Both the position numbers and the translations under genes were made by a program. Below, one piece after another: positions 33,393 to 43,474 of a stretch of DNA of 64,000 nucleotides (position 1 is the first letter of the stretch; every line of letters starts with the position of its first letter). The notes beneath the pieces are model-generated. The model did not search any database. It had not been told where the DNA came from and saw only the letters and a list, made by a program, of their open reading frames with translations. This DNA comes from an uncultured Pelagibacteraceae bacterium (lineage in GTDB: Bacteria; Pseudomonadota; Alphaproteobacteria; Pelagibacterales; Pelagibacteraceae), in NCBI GenBank assembly GCA_902524995.1, contig CABZFJ010000001.1:124001-188000 (forward strand), in the 5' to 3' direction.

Positions 33393-34169
33393 ATGGGTAA
33401 AATTAACTTAGCCATAACAGGTTGCATGGGAAGAATGGGCCAACAGCTCATTAAGTCTGCTATTAAAGACAAGTCTACTAAATTGGTTGCTCTCACTGAA
33501 AATAGATCCATTAATAAAAAAATTAGCGGTATTAGACCTGAATTAAATACTGAAAAGGCTCTTGGCAAAGCAAATGTAATAATAGATTTCACAATACCAA
33601 AATGTACATTTGAGGTTTTAAAAATAGCCTCAAAACTAAAAAAAAAAGTAGTAATTGGCACAACAGGTTTTACAAAAAAAGAAGAGGACCTAATAAAGAA
33701 GTTTTCTAAAAAAATTCCAATTTTAAAAGCTGGAAATATGAGTCTTGGTATTAATTTACTTATGTACCTGACCGAAATTACATCTGCATCGCTTGGCAAT
33801 AATTATCTAAGTAAAATTTTTGAAGTACATCACAAACATAAAAAAGATCACCCTTCTGGGACAGCTTTGATGCTTGGAGAGGGAATAGCAGAGGGGAAAA
33901 ATAAAGACTTTTATAAAATGATGGGGAACAAATACTTGAATAAAAAAAAATTTCCCTATGGAAAAAAAATCAATTTCAATTCAATTAGAAAAGGTGAAAT
34001 TATAGGTGAACACGAAGTTACTTTTTCAAGTGGAAAGGAAATTATAACACTAAACCATGAAGCTTTTGATAGAAATTTATATTCTGAGGGAGCAATAACT
34101 GCTGCAAAATGGCTGATAAATAAAAAACCAGGACTTTATTCAATGAGAAATCTTTTGAATTTTAAATAA
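33393..34169 (+). CDS. dapB: 4-hydroxy-tetrahydrodipicolinate reductase
   Basis: INLAITGCMGRMGQQLI, EVHHKHKKDHPSGTAL. Confidence 0.95.
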   Translation: MGKINLAITGCMGRMGQQLIKSAIKDKSTKLVALTENRSINKKISGIRPELNTEKALGKANVIIDFTIPKCTFEVLKIASKLKKKVVIGTTGFTKKEEDLIKKFSKKIPILKAGNMSLGINLLMYLTEITSASLGNNYLSKIFEVHHKHKKDHPSGTALMLGEGIAEGKNKDFYKMMGNKYLNKKKFPYGKKINFNSIRKGEIIGEHEVTFSSGKEIITLNHEAFDRNLYSEGAITAAKWLINKKPGLYSMRNLLNFK

Positions 34170-34822
34170 TGAATGAAGAACAAAGAGCCAAAATAGTTTT
34201 AAAGATACTGAATAAAACTTATCCAACAACACCTATACCTTTAAAACATAGAAATATATTCACTCTACTAATATCTGTTTTGCTTTCTGCTCAATGCACA
34301 GATGTGAATGTTAATAATGTTACAAAGAATATTTATCCAAAATACAATAAACCTGAGCATTTTGTTAAGCTAGGAAGAAAAAAAATAGAAAAGTTAATCA
34401 GAAGCATTGGAATTTTTAGAGTTAAAGCAAAGAGTGTTTATACTTTGTCAAAGACTTTAGTTGAAAAATACAATGGTAGAGTTCCAAAAACATTTGAGGA
34501 GTTAGAGGAGTTACCTGGGGTAGGACATAAAACAGCAAGTGTAGTTATGTCCCAAGGTTTTGGGTATCCAGCATTTCCAATAGATACTCATATACATAGA
34601 CTTGCTCAAAGATGGGGTTTAACTAATGGAAAAAATGTTGTTCAAACAGAAGAAGATTTGAAGCGTTTATTTCCAAAAAAATATTGGAATAAACTCCATC
34701 TTCAGATAATTTATTATGGTAGAGAATATTGCAAAGCAAGAGAGTGTTACGGTATTTCTTGTAAAATTTGTGCTTCTTGTTATCCTAAAAGAAAAAAACC
34801 AATTAAAACAAAAAAAGCATAA
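34169..34822 (+). CDS. nth: endonuclease III
   Basis: HhH-GPD: LEELPGVGHKTASVVMSQGFGYPAFPIDTHIHRLAQRWGLT and the C-terminal Fe-S cysteines. Confidence 0.95.
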   Translation: MNEEQRAKIVLKILNKTYPTTPIPLKHRNIFTLLISVLLSAQCTDVNVNNVTKNIYPKYNKPEHFVKLGRKKIEKLIRSIGIFRVKAKSVYTLSKTLVEKYNGRVPKTFEELEELPGVGHKTASVVMSQGFGYPAFPIDTHIHRLAQRWGLTNGKNVVQTEEDLKRLFPKKYWNKLHLQIIYYGREYCKARECYGISCKICASCYPKRKKPIKTKKA

Positions 34823-34823
34823 C

Positions 34824-35753
34824 ATGAAAATTTTAGGGATAGGAAATGCAATCGTAGATGTAATTTGTAAAGTTGATGAAAACTTCATAAATCAAAATAA
34901 CTTAACAAAAGGCACGATGAAGCTTATTTTTGATGACAAGGAATTTAAATCAATGTTGTCACATTTAAAAATTGAAAAAACTATTTCTGGTGGTTCGGTA
35001 GCAAATTCAATTGTTGGATTATCTCAACTTGGAAACAAGACTGGTTTTATTGGAAAAGTGAGTGATGATGAACTAGGTAGCAAATATGAAGATGGTTTAA
35101 AATCAGAAAATGTTGAATATTTTTATACGAAGAAGAAAGAAGAATTACCAACTGGAACATGTTTAATTTTAGTAACTCCAGACTCAGAGAGAACAATGTG
35201 CACATTTCTAGGAACAGCGGGAAAAATTAATGAAAACGATGTAGATGCTAACATTGTTAAGAACTCTGAAATGATATTTTTAGAGGGTTACTTGTGGGAC
35301 GAAGGTGATCCAAAAAAAGCATTTGAAAAAGCTATTAAAAACTCAAAAAGAGTTGCTATGTCCCTGTCAGATCAATTTTGTGTGGATAGACATAAACCAC
35401 ATTTTTTAGATCTAGTTAAAAATAAGTTAGATATTACATTTGCGAATGAACAAGAAATAATGTCATTGATTGATGCTAGAGATTTCAGTGATGTGATTAA
35501 TTTTGGAAAAAATTTGAAAAAACTACTTATAATAACTAGAGGAGAAAAAGGCGCTGTATCAATCAACGGGGATGAAGTCATTGAGAACGGAATTGAAAAA
35601 AATTTGAATATTAAAGATCTTACGGGTGCTGGAGATTTATTTGCTGCAGGTTTTTTACATGGGAATTTAAATAATTTGGGTACCCAAGAAAGTCTTAATA
35701 AAGGGAGAGAAATGTCATCAAAAATAATTCAACAGATAGGAGCAAGATTATAA
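34824..35753 (+). CDS. PfkB-family sugar/adenosine kinase
   Basis: MKILGIGNAIVDVICKVD...SGGSVANSIVGLSQLG...DLTGAGDLFAAGFLHG. ATG at 34824 preferred over the track start at 34716, which overlaps nth. Confidence 0.9.
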   Translation: MKILGIGNAIVDVICKVDENFINQNNLTKGTMKLIFDDKEFKSMLSHLKIEKTISGGSVANSIVGLSQLGNKTGFIGKVSDDELGSKYEDGLKSENVEYFYTKKKEELPTGTCLILVTPDSERTMCTFLGTAGKINENDVDANIVKNSEMIFLEGYLWDEGDPKKAFEKAIKNSKRVAMSLSDQFCVDRHKPHFLDLVKNKLDITFANEQEIMSLIDARDFSDVINFGKNLKKLLIITRGEKGAVSINGDEVIENGIEKNLNIKDLTGAGDLFAAGFLHGNLNNLGTQESLNKGREMSSKIIQQIGARL

Positions 35754-35755
35754 TT

Positions 35756-36367
35756 ATGAACCTTGATGGAAAAAAAGTCTTAAAATATTTTCCACAACCA
35801 ATTTTTCAATACAAAGTTAAAAACTATAAAACCCACAACGAAGATTTATCAAAATACATATATTATCTTTATGAAAATGACAAAGAAGGTTTGGCAAGAT
35901 CAAACCGAGGAGGATGGCACTCAAAACCATTTAATTTAAAAGAAAAGGATAAACCTCCATTTAATTTTTTTATGGAAATTCAATCATATGTAGCAGATAC
36001 ATTTAAAGAATATGGATGGAGATATTCACCTGGTAAAGTAAGTTTAACAGAGATGTGGGCAATAATTAATAAAAAAAACAATTTTAATTTAGAACATACA
36101 CATCCAAATAATTATTTAAGTGCTGCATACTATGTAAAGGCGCCTGAAAATTGTGGATCATTTATAGTTACAAACCCAAATTCAGTTGCGAGAGAAAGAA
36201 TACCAGTAAGTGATAATAAAACTCAGTTCAACCAAAATATTGTACACATAAAACCTGAAGAAGGAGATTTATTACTGTTTCCAGCTTACTTGCCTCATTC
36301 TGTCGGTATGAACCTGTCGGATAAAGACCGAATTGTAATTAGCTTTAATATAGATATTTTAAAATAG
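35756..36367 (+). CDS. putative 2OG-Fe(II) oxygenase (TIGR02466-like)
   Basis: HTHPNNYLSAAYYVKAPENCGSFIV...GDLLLFPAYLPHSVGMNLSDKDRIVISFNI. Confidence 0.8.
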   Translation: MNLDGKKVLKYFPQPIFQYKVKNYKTHNEDLSKYIYYLYENDKEGLARSNRGGWHSKPFNLKEKDKPPFNFFMEIQSYVADTFKEYGWRYSPGKVSLTEMWAIINKKNNFNLEHTHPNNYLSAAYYVKAPENCGSFIVTNPNSVARERIPVSDNKTQFNQNIVHIKPEEGDLLLFPAYLPHSVGMNLSDKDRIVISFNIDILK

Positions 36368-36368
36368 T

Positions 36369-36476
36369 CTATTTTTTCTTTCTTTTAAAACTTCCTTTTC
36401 CTTTTTTAGGTTTGATTACTTTTGGCTTATATTTTTTTGAAAAGAGATCTTTTGCAATATAATTTTTTTTTTTCAA
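36369..36476 (-). CDS. ArfA-like alternative ribosome-rescue factor (35 aa, TTG start), unannotated in the track
   Basis: Own translation of - strand: (M/L)KKKNYIAKDLFSKKYKPKVIKPKKGKGSFKRKKK-stop; matches the LFxxxxxxxxxKKGKGSYxRKxK core of ArfA. TTG overlaps the upstream TGA (TTGA). Confidence 0.68.
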   Translation of the reverse strand: MKKKNYIAKDLFSKKYKPKVIKPKKGKGSFKRKKK

Positions 36477-37027
36477 AATATAAAATAACCTTTTTTTGAA
36501 CTGACAATAAAATTGTTATCTTTAAATTGCTTAAGTATCTTTTTTCTCAACCTATAAACATGTGTTTCAACAGTATGAGTTTCTAATTTTGATTTATGAC
36601 CCCAGACTTCTGACTGTAATTCCTCTATTTTAATGGCTTTTTTTGATTTATTTAGAAAAGAAATAATTGCTGTTTCTTTTTCAGTAAGTACAAGAGATTT
36701 TTCATTGATAGAAATATTTCTCGTATTAAGATTTAGTATATATTTTCCTATTTTAATATTTTTTTGTAATTCTATTTTTGTTTTTAGAAATTTGATATTT
36801 AATTGATCTAATAGTTTATTTAACTCAATAGGTGTTTGACTTATTTTTATTTGATTTTGAATATTTAAATCAGATTTTGATATCACAAGATTATTTGCTT
36901 TGTTAGCAGTATTATTTAAATCCTTTCTCGAAATTTTTTTAATATTAAAATTTAAGATATCCTTTAACTCATATAAAATATCATATAAAATATTATAATC
37001 ATAAACTAATAAATTTTGTTTATTCAT
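36473..37027 (-). CDS. OmpR/PhoB-type winged-helix protein with degenerate receiver-like N-terminus
   Basis: C-terminal LTEKETAIISFLNKSKKAIKIEELQSEVWGHKSKLETHTVETHVYRLRKKIL; start chosen at MNKQNLLVYDYN (37027) rather than 37147. Confidence 0.75.
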   Translation of the reverse strand: MNKQNLLVYDYNILYDILYELKDILNFNIKKISRKDLNNTANKANNLVISKSDLNIQNQIKISQTPIELNKLLDQLNIKFLKTKIELQKNIKIGKYILNLNTRNISINEKSLVLTEKETAIISFLNKSKKAIKIEELQSEVWGHKSKLETHTVETHVYRLRKKILKQFKDNNFIVSSKKGYFIF

Positions 37028-37040
37028 AAGACTTGAGAAT

Positions 37041-37535
37041 ATGTCAATTGTAATAAAAAATAAATATACTCTTTTATATAAAGATTTCTCTTTTAAATGT
37101 TGTGTTGGTTTGAATGGTTTTACTAAAATTAAGAAAGAAGGAGACAAAAAAACCCCTAGAGGATTATTTGGTATTGGAGATTTGTATTATAGAAGAGACA
37201 AGAATATTAAACCTCAAACTAAGTTAAATTGTAATGAAATTAAAAAATATATGGGTTGGTGTAATGATATAAAATGTAAAAAATATTACAATAAATTGGT
37301 TAATATAAGGAACAAAGTTAGGCAAGAAAAGTTATATCGAAAGGATTATAAATATGATTTTTTTATACCGGTAAAATATAACTGGCATGAACCAAAAATA
37401 CCAAACGGCAGTGCTATTTTTATTCATTTAACTAAAAATTATAAGCCCACAGCTGGATGTATAGGTTTATCAAAGAAAGACTTTCTAATACTTATTAAAT
37501 TAGTAAATAGAAAAACAAAGATTAAGATATTTTAA
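37041..37535 (+). CDS. L,D-transpeptidase (YkuD) family protein
   Basis: GDKKTPRGLFGIGDLYYRRD and catalytic-type SAIFIHLTKNYKPTAGCIGLSKKD. Confidence 0.85.
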   Translation: MSIVIKNKYTLLYKDFSFKCCVGLNGFTKIKKEGDKKTPRGLFGIGDLYYRRDKNIKPQTKLNCNEIKKYMGWCNDIKCKKYYNKLVNIRNKVRQEKLYRKDYKYDFFIPVKYNWHEPKIPNGSAIFIHLTKNYKPTAGCIGLSKKDFLILIKLVNRKTKIKIF

Positions 37536-38185
37536 TTTCTACGTCCAAATATATTAGATCCGATCCTTAAGTATGTAGATCCAAAATTAGTAGCTTCAAC
37601 ATAGTCTGCTGACATTCCCATGCTTAAATCTTCAAGTTTTAATTGGTTTTTAAGTTCATTCATTTCTTTAAAATAAAATTTACTATCTTTGTCGACTGGA
37701 GGTATACACATCAATCCTATAATATTTAAATTTAATTCTTTGCAGTAATTAAAAAAACTATTTAAATTTTTTTTATTTATTCCAGATTTTTGGCTTTCAT
37801 CTCCAATATTGACCTGAATAAAAATTTTTGTTGAGATATTATTTTGATTTTGAATATCTGATATTTTTTTTGCTAATTTTTCACTGTCTAAAGAATGTAT
37901 ATAATCGAAAAGTTTTACTGCGAATTTAACTTTATTTGATTGCAATTTTCCAATTAAATGCAATTTAATCTGGTCATTATTTTCTTTAATTTCTGGCCAT
38001 TTTTCTAATGCTTCTTGAACCTTATTTTCTCCATAATGCAAATGTCCAAATTCGATTAAATGATTAATATGATTAATTTTGAAAGTTTTTGAGACAGCTA
38101 TTATATTTGGAATTTGATTATCATTAGACAATTTTTGCTTAAGTTCATTTTGTATGTTAATTAGGTTTTGAACAGTTTCATGCAT
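37532..38185 (-). CDS. YggS-family PLP homeostasis protein
   Basis: NIIAVSKTFKINHINHLIEFGHLHYGENKVQEA...HLIGKLQSNK...LSMGMSADYVEA. Confidence 0.92.
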   Translation of the reverse strand: MHETVQNLINIQNELKQKLSNDNQIPNIIAVSKTFKINHINHLIEFGHLHYGENKVQEALEKWPEIKENNDQIKLHLIGKLQSNKVKFAVKLFDYIHSLDSEKLAKKISDIQNQNNISTKIFIQVNIGDESQKSGINKKNLNSFFNYCKELNLNIIGLMCIPPVDKDSKFYFKEMNELKNQLKLEDLSMGMSADYVEATNFGSTYLRIGSNIFGRRN

Positions 38186-38707
38186 ATAAATAATCTTAGT
38201 AAATTTTATTTTATAAATAAATTTAAAAAAAATAATATTGATAAAATACCAAATAATACAGCTATTATTTATAGAAATTATGAAAATAAAAATAATATAA
38301 ATGAGATAATCAAAATTAGATATTATTGTAGAAATAAAAAATTAAAATTTTTTTTATCAAATAATTTTAAGCTAGCTTTAAAATTAGGTCTGGACGGTGC
38401 ATATATTCCATCTTTTAATATTAATTTTAGACACCTTTCTTACAAGATACCGATAAAATTCAAAATTTTAGGATCAGCACATAATAAAAAACAAATAAAT
38501 ATTAAAGAACTTCAAAAGGTAGATATATTGTTTTTATCTTCATTATTTAAGAAGAATAAAAACTATTTAGGACTGTATAGATTTAATAGTTTAAGTTATT
38601 TAACAAAAAAAAAAATTGTTTGCCTTGGAGGAATATCAAAAAAAAACTTGAAAAAAATTATGCTAACAAACAGCTTTGGTTTTAGTGGAATTAGTTATTT
38701 TGAGTAA
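38180..38707 (+). CDS. ThiE/TenI-like thiamine monophosphate synthase family protein
   Basis: FFLSNNFKLALKLGLDGAYIPS...ILGSAHNKKQI...ADILFLSS-like; VCLGGISKKNLKKIMLTNSFGFSGISYF. Track start is 38168 (MNSFMHIN); ATG at 38180 is an alternative. Confidence 0.72.
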   Translation: MHINNLSKFYFINKFKKNNIDKIPNNTAIIYRNYENKNNINEIIKIRYYCRNKKLKFFLSNNFKLALKLGLDGAYIPSFNINFRHLSYKIPIKFKILGSAHNKKQINIKELQKVDILFLSSLFKKNKNYLGLYRFNSLSYLTKKKIVCLGGISKKNLKKIMLTNSFGFSGISYFE

Positions 38708-38736
38708 AAAAAAGGCCCCAAAAAGGGGCCTTTTTT
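38705..38736. terminator. bidirectional intrinsic terminator
   Basis: AAAAAAAGGCCCC-AAAAA-GGGGCCTTTTTT perfect stem flanked by A/T runs, between convergent genes. Confidence 0.92.
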
Positions 38737-38756
38737 ATATATCTTATTGAAATAAC

Positions 38757-39701
38757 TTAGAATGCAAAACCTAATGATAGGTTGTATGCTTCTCTGTCAT
38801 TTCCTGCAGTGTTACCAATGCTATCACCATTATGCACTGATGCTCCAATGCTTAATGATCCCATTGTGTAAGAAACAGAAACCGCAGATGTTTCTTGATC
38901 TGGGTTTGATGATCCAACTGCTTCCATGTCTTGTGCACCATAAGAAACTGATAAGTCATCATTAACTTGGTATGATATACCCATGCTAGTTGACTCATAG
39001 TCAGTTCCAGTTTCAAAATCAGCTTCTGAAACTTGTATACCTACAGTAATTCCACCCATTGCATACTTAGCATACATTGTGTTTTCATCACTTTTAGTAT
39101 TTGTAGTAGCTTCTACATCACCTTGTGCATAACCGATTGTTAAACCTTCAACACCAGTATACTCGATACCGAAGTCTGAGTATGAAACATCAGATACTGC
39201 AGCAGATGCATTAATGTAAGCTGCTGTTAATGTTACACCTGAATCATGTGAGTAGCTGTAAGTAAACATGTCATTTCCTGAATGACCTCCTACTAAGTTA
39301 GCTTCTGCACCAGATAAGATATCCCATGGCTCTTCGTGAGCTGTTGGCATAACGTCATCTTTTGCACTCATAGCAGAGCTTCCACCATGACCAGCAAATG
39401 TAAGTGTACCAGCATCACCTAAATCAAATTTAATTGATTGGCTATCTAATTGATTTGTTCCATCAGCAGCATCACCATCTAATTCTAATGATAATGTTAC
39501 ACCGATGTCGTTTACATCTCCTGAAGCAGAAAATGTAACTGAGTCAGCCATTGTCCAACCGTTTCCAGTTGTAGCTTTGCTATCTCCTCCACCGTACGAC
39601 ATAGTAGCGGAACCAGTGACTGATAAGTCAGCTGCTGATACTGAACCAGCAACTAGGGAACCAGCAAGTGCTGTTAACCCTACTTTTTTTAAATTGTTCA
39701 T
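38757..39701 (-). CDS. outer-membrane porin-like beta-barrel
   Basis: Signal peptide MNNLKKVGLTALAGSLVAGSVSAADLSVTGSATMSYGG; repeated amphipathic strands; terminal aromatic (F). Confidence 0.85.
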   Translation of the reverse strand: MNNLKKVGLTALAGSLVAGSVSAADLSVTGSATMSYGGGDSKATTGNGWTMADSVTFSASGDVNDIGVTLSLELDGDAADGTNQLDSQSIKFDLGDAGTLTFAGHGGSSAMSAKDDVMPTAHEEPWDILSGAEANLVGGHSGNDMFTYSYSHDSGVTLTAAYINASAAVSDVSYSDFGIEYTGVEGLTIGYAQGDVEATTNTKSDENTMYAKYAMGGITVGIQVSEADFETGTDYESTSMGISYQVNDDLSVSYGAQDMEAVGSSNPDQETSAVSVSYTMGSLSIGASVHNGDSIGNTAGNDREAYNLSLGFAF

Positions 39702-39920
39702 ATTAAGTACTCCTTGTTAATTGTTTAATATTAAACAGGACTCTTTTAGCAAAATTCGTTAAAAACTGATAAAATATGAGAAAAAATAACAAATTTAATG
39801 TTAATGTGTTGCAATAATACATCACAAAAAAAGCACTTAATTGCTGCTTTTTAATGATTTTATATATGGTTTTCAAAAAATTGATAAATAATCTAAAAAA
39901 TAAAAAAATTAACTAAAAAA

Positions 39921-40463
39921 ATGAAAATTCGATTCTTAATTATTCTAATGACTTTTTTTTATATAGCTTCCTGCTCAGGAGGTAAAATCCCAGGTGCAGA
40001 TGCAAGAAAGATTTCACCAAACCCTAAGGATAGGGTTCAAAAAAATCTTGAGGAGGGAAGAGGATTTAGGCTTCTAGGAAATAACAAGAGGAATTCAGGT
40101 GAATTTGATTTTGCAAGTTCTAATGAACTGTGGAGAGCCTCTCTTGATACATTGGAATTTATGCCTTTAGCTCTAGCTAATTACAGCGGAGGGATAATTG
40201 TTACTGATTGGTATAGTGACGGTGGAAATAATGAGTCAGTTAAAATTTCTATAAGATTTTTAAGTAATGAAATCAGATCAGATGCCTTAGCAATTAAAGT
40301 ATTTTATAAAAATTGTTCAATTGATCAATCTTGTAAAATTACTGATAGATCTAGTGCTCTTTCAATAGATTTGACGCAAAAAATCTTAGGTAAAGCAGCA
40401 CTTTACGAAAAAGAAAACCAGTCAAAAAATAAAAAGAAATACATAAATGAAGCTTTAAAATAA
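39921..40463 (+). CDS. DUF3576-domain lipoprotein
   Basis: Lipobox FYIASCSGG; NELWRASLDTLEFMPLALANYSGGIIVTDWY. Confidence 0.85.
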   Translation: MKIRFLIILMTFFYIASCSGGKIPGADARKISPNPKDRVQKNLEEGRGFRLLGNNKRNSGEFDFASSNELWRASLDTLEFMPLALANYSGGIIVTDWYSDGGNNESVKISIRFLSNEIRSDALAIKVFYKNCSIDQSCKITDRSSALSIDLTQKILGKAALYEKENQSKNKKKYINEALK

Positions 40464-40485
40464 AGTTTCATAAAAAATTATCAAA

Positions 40486-43029
40486 GTGGAAAGATATAAT
40501 TTTAAAAATGTCGAAAAAAAGTGGCAAGAAGAGTGGGAAAATAATAAAGAATTTAAAACAAAAAGAGATAAAAACAAAAAAAAATTTTACTGTCTAGAAA
40601 TGTTTCCCTACCCATCTGGCAAAATTCATATGGGTCACGTAAGAAATTACACCATAGGAGATGTTTTATCTCGATATAAATCTTTAAATGGTTTTAATGT
40701 TTTACATCCTATGGGTTGGGATGCTTTTGGGATGCCAGCAGAAAATGCTGCTAAAGAAAACAAATTAGATCCAAAAAAGTGGACTAACGAAAATATTAAA
40801 ACGATGAAAACTCAATTAAAAAAATTGGGTTTATCAATTGATTGGGAGAGAGAAATTTCAACCTGTTCTGAAGAATATTATAAGCATCAACAAACATTTT
40901 TTCTAGAGTTGTTAAAAAAAAAACTCGTCTACAGAAAAGAGAATTATGTTAATTGGGATCCTGTAGATGAAACTGTGTTAGCAAATGAACAAGTTATAGA
41001 CGGAAAAGGATGGAGATCTGGTGCCATTGTAGAGCGAAAAAAATTAAACCAGTGGTTCTTTAATATTTCTAGATTTTCTCAGGATTTACTAGATGGATTG
41101 GATGAACTTGAGACATGGCCAAATAAAGTGAAAACAATGCAAAAAAACTGGATTGGTAAATCATATGGTTGTGAGATTGATTTTAAAATACAAGGCAATT
41201 TACCGATTAAAAATATAAAATGCTTCACAACCAGGCCAGATACATTATTTGGATTTTCATTTATTGCATTATCTACCGATCATGAAATATCCAAGTACTA
41301 CTCTGATGATAAAGAATTTATTAAATTTAAAGAGGAATGTTCAAAAACAGGAACTACAGAAGAAGCAATTGCGGTCGGGGAGAAAATTGGTTTTAAAACT
41401 GAACTTGAAGCTTTGAATCCTTTAAAACCCGATGAAAAAGTACCTGTTTATTTTGCAAATTTTGTTCTAATGGATTACGGATTTGGGGCAGTTTTTGGAT
41501 GCCCTGGACATGATCAAAGAGATTTTGATTTTGCTAAAAAATATAATTTGGAAATTAAGACAGTTGTTAGACCACAAACTGAAAATGAACATTTTAAAGT
41601 TAGTAGCGAGGCTTATTCTGGTCCAGGGGTTATAATAAATTCTGAGTTTCTTAATGGACTTGAGGCTCCAACTAACTCAGTTTTAGAAACAATAAAGATT
41701 CTTGAAAAAAAAAAACTAGGTAAAAGACAAATTAATTATAGGTTGAAAGATTGGGGTGTCTCACGCCAAAGATACTGGGGTTGCCCGATACCAGTAATCT
41801 ACGACAGAAGCGGAAACGCTCACCCAGTACCTTTATCTGACTTACCTGTAAAATTACCTGAAAATATCAATTTGAATGTGAAAGGAAATCCATTGGATCA
41901 TCAAAAGGAATGGAAAGAAATTGAAATTAAAGGGAAAAAATACACAAGAGAAACTGATACACTGGATACATTTGTTTGTTCATCGTGGTACTATTTAAGA
42001 TTTTGTTCTCCAAATGAAAAAAGTTACGGCTTTAATAAAGAAGATATAGACTACTGGATGCCAGTAGACCAATACATAGGAGGTGTCGAGCATGCAATTT
42101 TACACTTACTTTATTCTCGTTTTTTTATGAGAGCTATTAATTATGAAAATAAAGACTTCAATATTAAGGAACCATTTCATAGTTTATTTACACAAGGAAT
42201 GGTTTGTCATGAGACATATAAAGACGAGGATAATAATTGGTTAAGCCCAATGCAAGTAGAAAAATTAAAAGATAAATTTGTTCAAAAAGGAAAACCAAAT
42301 AAAATAGTTAAAGTTGGTCCTTCAGAGTCCATGTCTAAATCAAAAAAAAATGTAATTGATCCTGAATTTATAATAGAGAATTATGGCGCAGACTCCGTTA
42401 GACTTTTTATTTTATCAGATAGCCCTCCTGAGAAAGATGTACAATGGTCTGAGCGAGGAATGGTATCTTCATATAAATTTTTACAGAAGTTATGGATTTT
42501 GCATAATGATATTAAAAATAAAATTTCAGATGAGAGAGATGAGACCTTTAATAAAGAGTTTGATGAATTTATAAATGAAATGATTGCTAAAATTTCAAAT
42601 AATTTAGAAAAATTTAACTATAATGTAATAATAGCAAATTTGTATCAAACATATAATTTTTTTAATAGTTTTATAAAAGAACATAAGCATCTCAAAAATT
42701 TAAAAGAAAATTACGAAAAAATATTAATTTGTTTTCTACCAATAATACCTCATTTCATAAATGAATGCCTAAATGATTTAAGCTTCAATAAAAAAAAAGA
42801 ATGGCCTCAATACGATAAAAGTTTTTTAGAAAAACAAAATATAAGTTTTGTTATTCAGATAAATGGAAAAAAGCGAGGTTTGTTAAATGTTAAAAAGGAT
42901 ATTAATGAAAATGAGCTGCTAGAGATGATAAAAATTAATAAAACAATGAACAAATACTTTGATGTAAGTGATATTAAAAGGGTTATATTTGTTAAGAATA
43001 GATTAATAAATATTTTGTTAAATGGGTAA
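40486..43029 (+). CDS. leuS: leucyl-tRNA synthetase
   Basis: [22 protein letters not shown] and [15 protein letters not shown] start. Confidence 0.97.
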   Translation: MERYNFKNVEKKWQEEWENNKEFKTKRDKNKKKFYCLEMFPYPSGKIHMGHVRNYTIGDVLSRYKSLNGFNVLHPMGWDAFGMPAENAAKENKLDPKKWTNENIKTMKTQLKKLGLSIDWEREISTCSEEYYKHQQTFFLELLKKKLVYRKENYVNWDPVDETVLANEQVIDGKGWRSGAIVERKKLNQWFFNISRFSQDLLDGLDELETWPNKVKTMQKNWIGKSYGCEIDFKIQGNLPIKNIKCFTTRPDTLFGFSFIALSTDHEISKYYSDDKEFIKFKEECSKTGTTEEAIAVGEKIGFKTELEALNPLKPDEKVPVYFANFVLMDYGFGAVFGCPGHDQRDFDFAKKYNLEIKTVVRPQTENEHFKVSSEAYSGPGVIINSEFLNGLEAPTNSVLETIKILEKKKLGKRQINYRLKDWGVSRQRYWGCPIPVIYDRSGNAHPVPLSDLPVKLPENINLNVKGNPLDHQKEWKEIEIKGKKYTRETDTLDTFVCSSWYYLRFCSPNEKSYGFNKEDIDYWMPVDQYIGGVEHAILHLLYSRFFMRAINYENKDFNIKEPFHSLFTQGMVCHETYKDEDNNWLSPMQVEKLKDKFVQKGKPNKIVKVGPSESMSKSKKNVIDPEFIIENYGADSVRLFILSDSPPEKDVQWSERGMVSSYKFLQKLWILHNDIKNKISDERDETFNKEFDEFINEMIAKISNNLEKFNYNVIIANLYQTYNFFNSFIKEHKHLKNLKENYEKILICFLPIIPHFINECLNDLSFNKKKEWPQYDKSFLEKQNISFVIQINGKKRGLLNVKKDINENELLEMIKINKTMNKYFDVSDIKRVIFVKNRLINILLNG

Positions 43030-43474
43030 GTTTTATATTAAATTTATTATACTGTTATTTCTATATAACTGTTCATATCAACCAATTTTTACTGACAAAC
43101 AATATAATTTCGAATTTAAAAATATTTATCTTAGTGGACAAGATCATATAAACAATCTGCTAAAAAAAGAACTAGAAAAAATTAATGGAGAAAAGAAATA
43201 TGATATTTCAATCTTTGCAGAAAAAAATAGAATAATTCTCTCTTCTGATAATAAGGGCGACCCAGTTACTTTCAAATTAATAATCTTGGTAAAGTTTGAA
43301 ATTATAAAAAATAATGAAACAATTTTAGTAGAAGAAATTAGAAAACAAACTAATTATAATAATATCAAAGATAAATTTGAGCTATCTAATATAGAGGAAA
43401 ATATAACAACAACTTTAATTAAAAAAATATCTGAAGAATTATTAATTTCTATCTCAAATATAAAAAATGATTAA
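43022..43474 (+). CDS. lptE: LPS-assembly lipoprotein LptE-like
   Basis: Lipobox [12 protein letters not shown]; position between leuS and holA. Confidence 0.75.
   Translation: MGKFYIKFIILLFLYNCSYQPIFTDKQYNFEFKNIYLSGQDHINNLLKKELEKINGEKKYDISIFAEKNRIILSSDNKGDPVTFKLIILVKFEIIKNNETILVEEIRKQTNYNNIKDKFELSNIEENITTTLIKKISEELLISISNIKND

Noticed and set aside
33380-33799. 139-aa - strand ORF opposite dapB
   Set aside because: Antisense to a conserved gene; no independent support.
34716-34823. Extended N-terminus of the PfkB kinase (track start 34716)
   Set aside because: Overlaps nth by about 107 bp; kinase homology begins at MKILGIGNAIVD (34824).
36361-36480. Treating the A/T-rich stretch after the 2OG oxygenase as plain spacer or a terminator
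   Set aside because: An uninterrupted 35-codon frame with the ArfA-like KKGKGS core explains it better.
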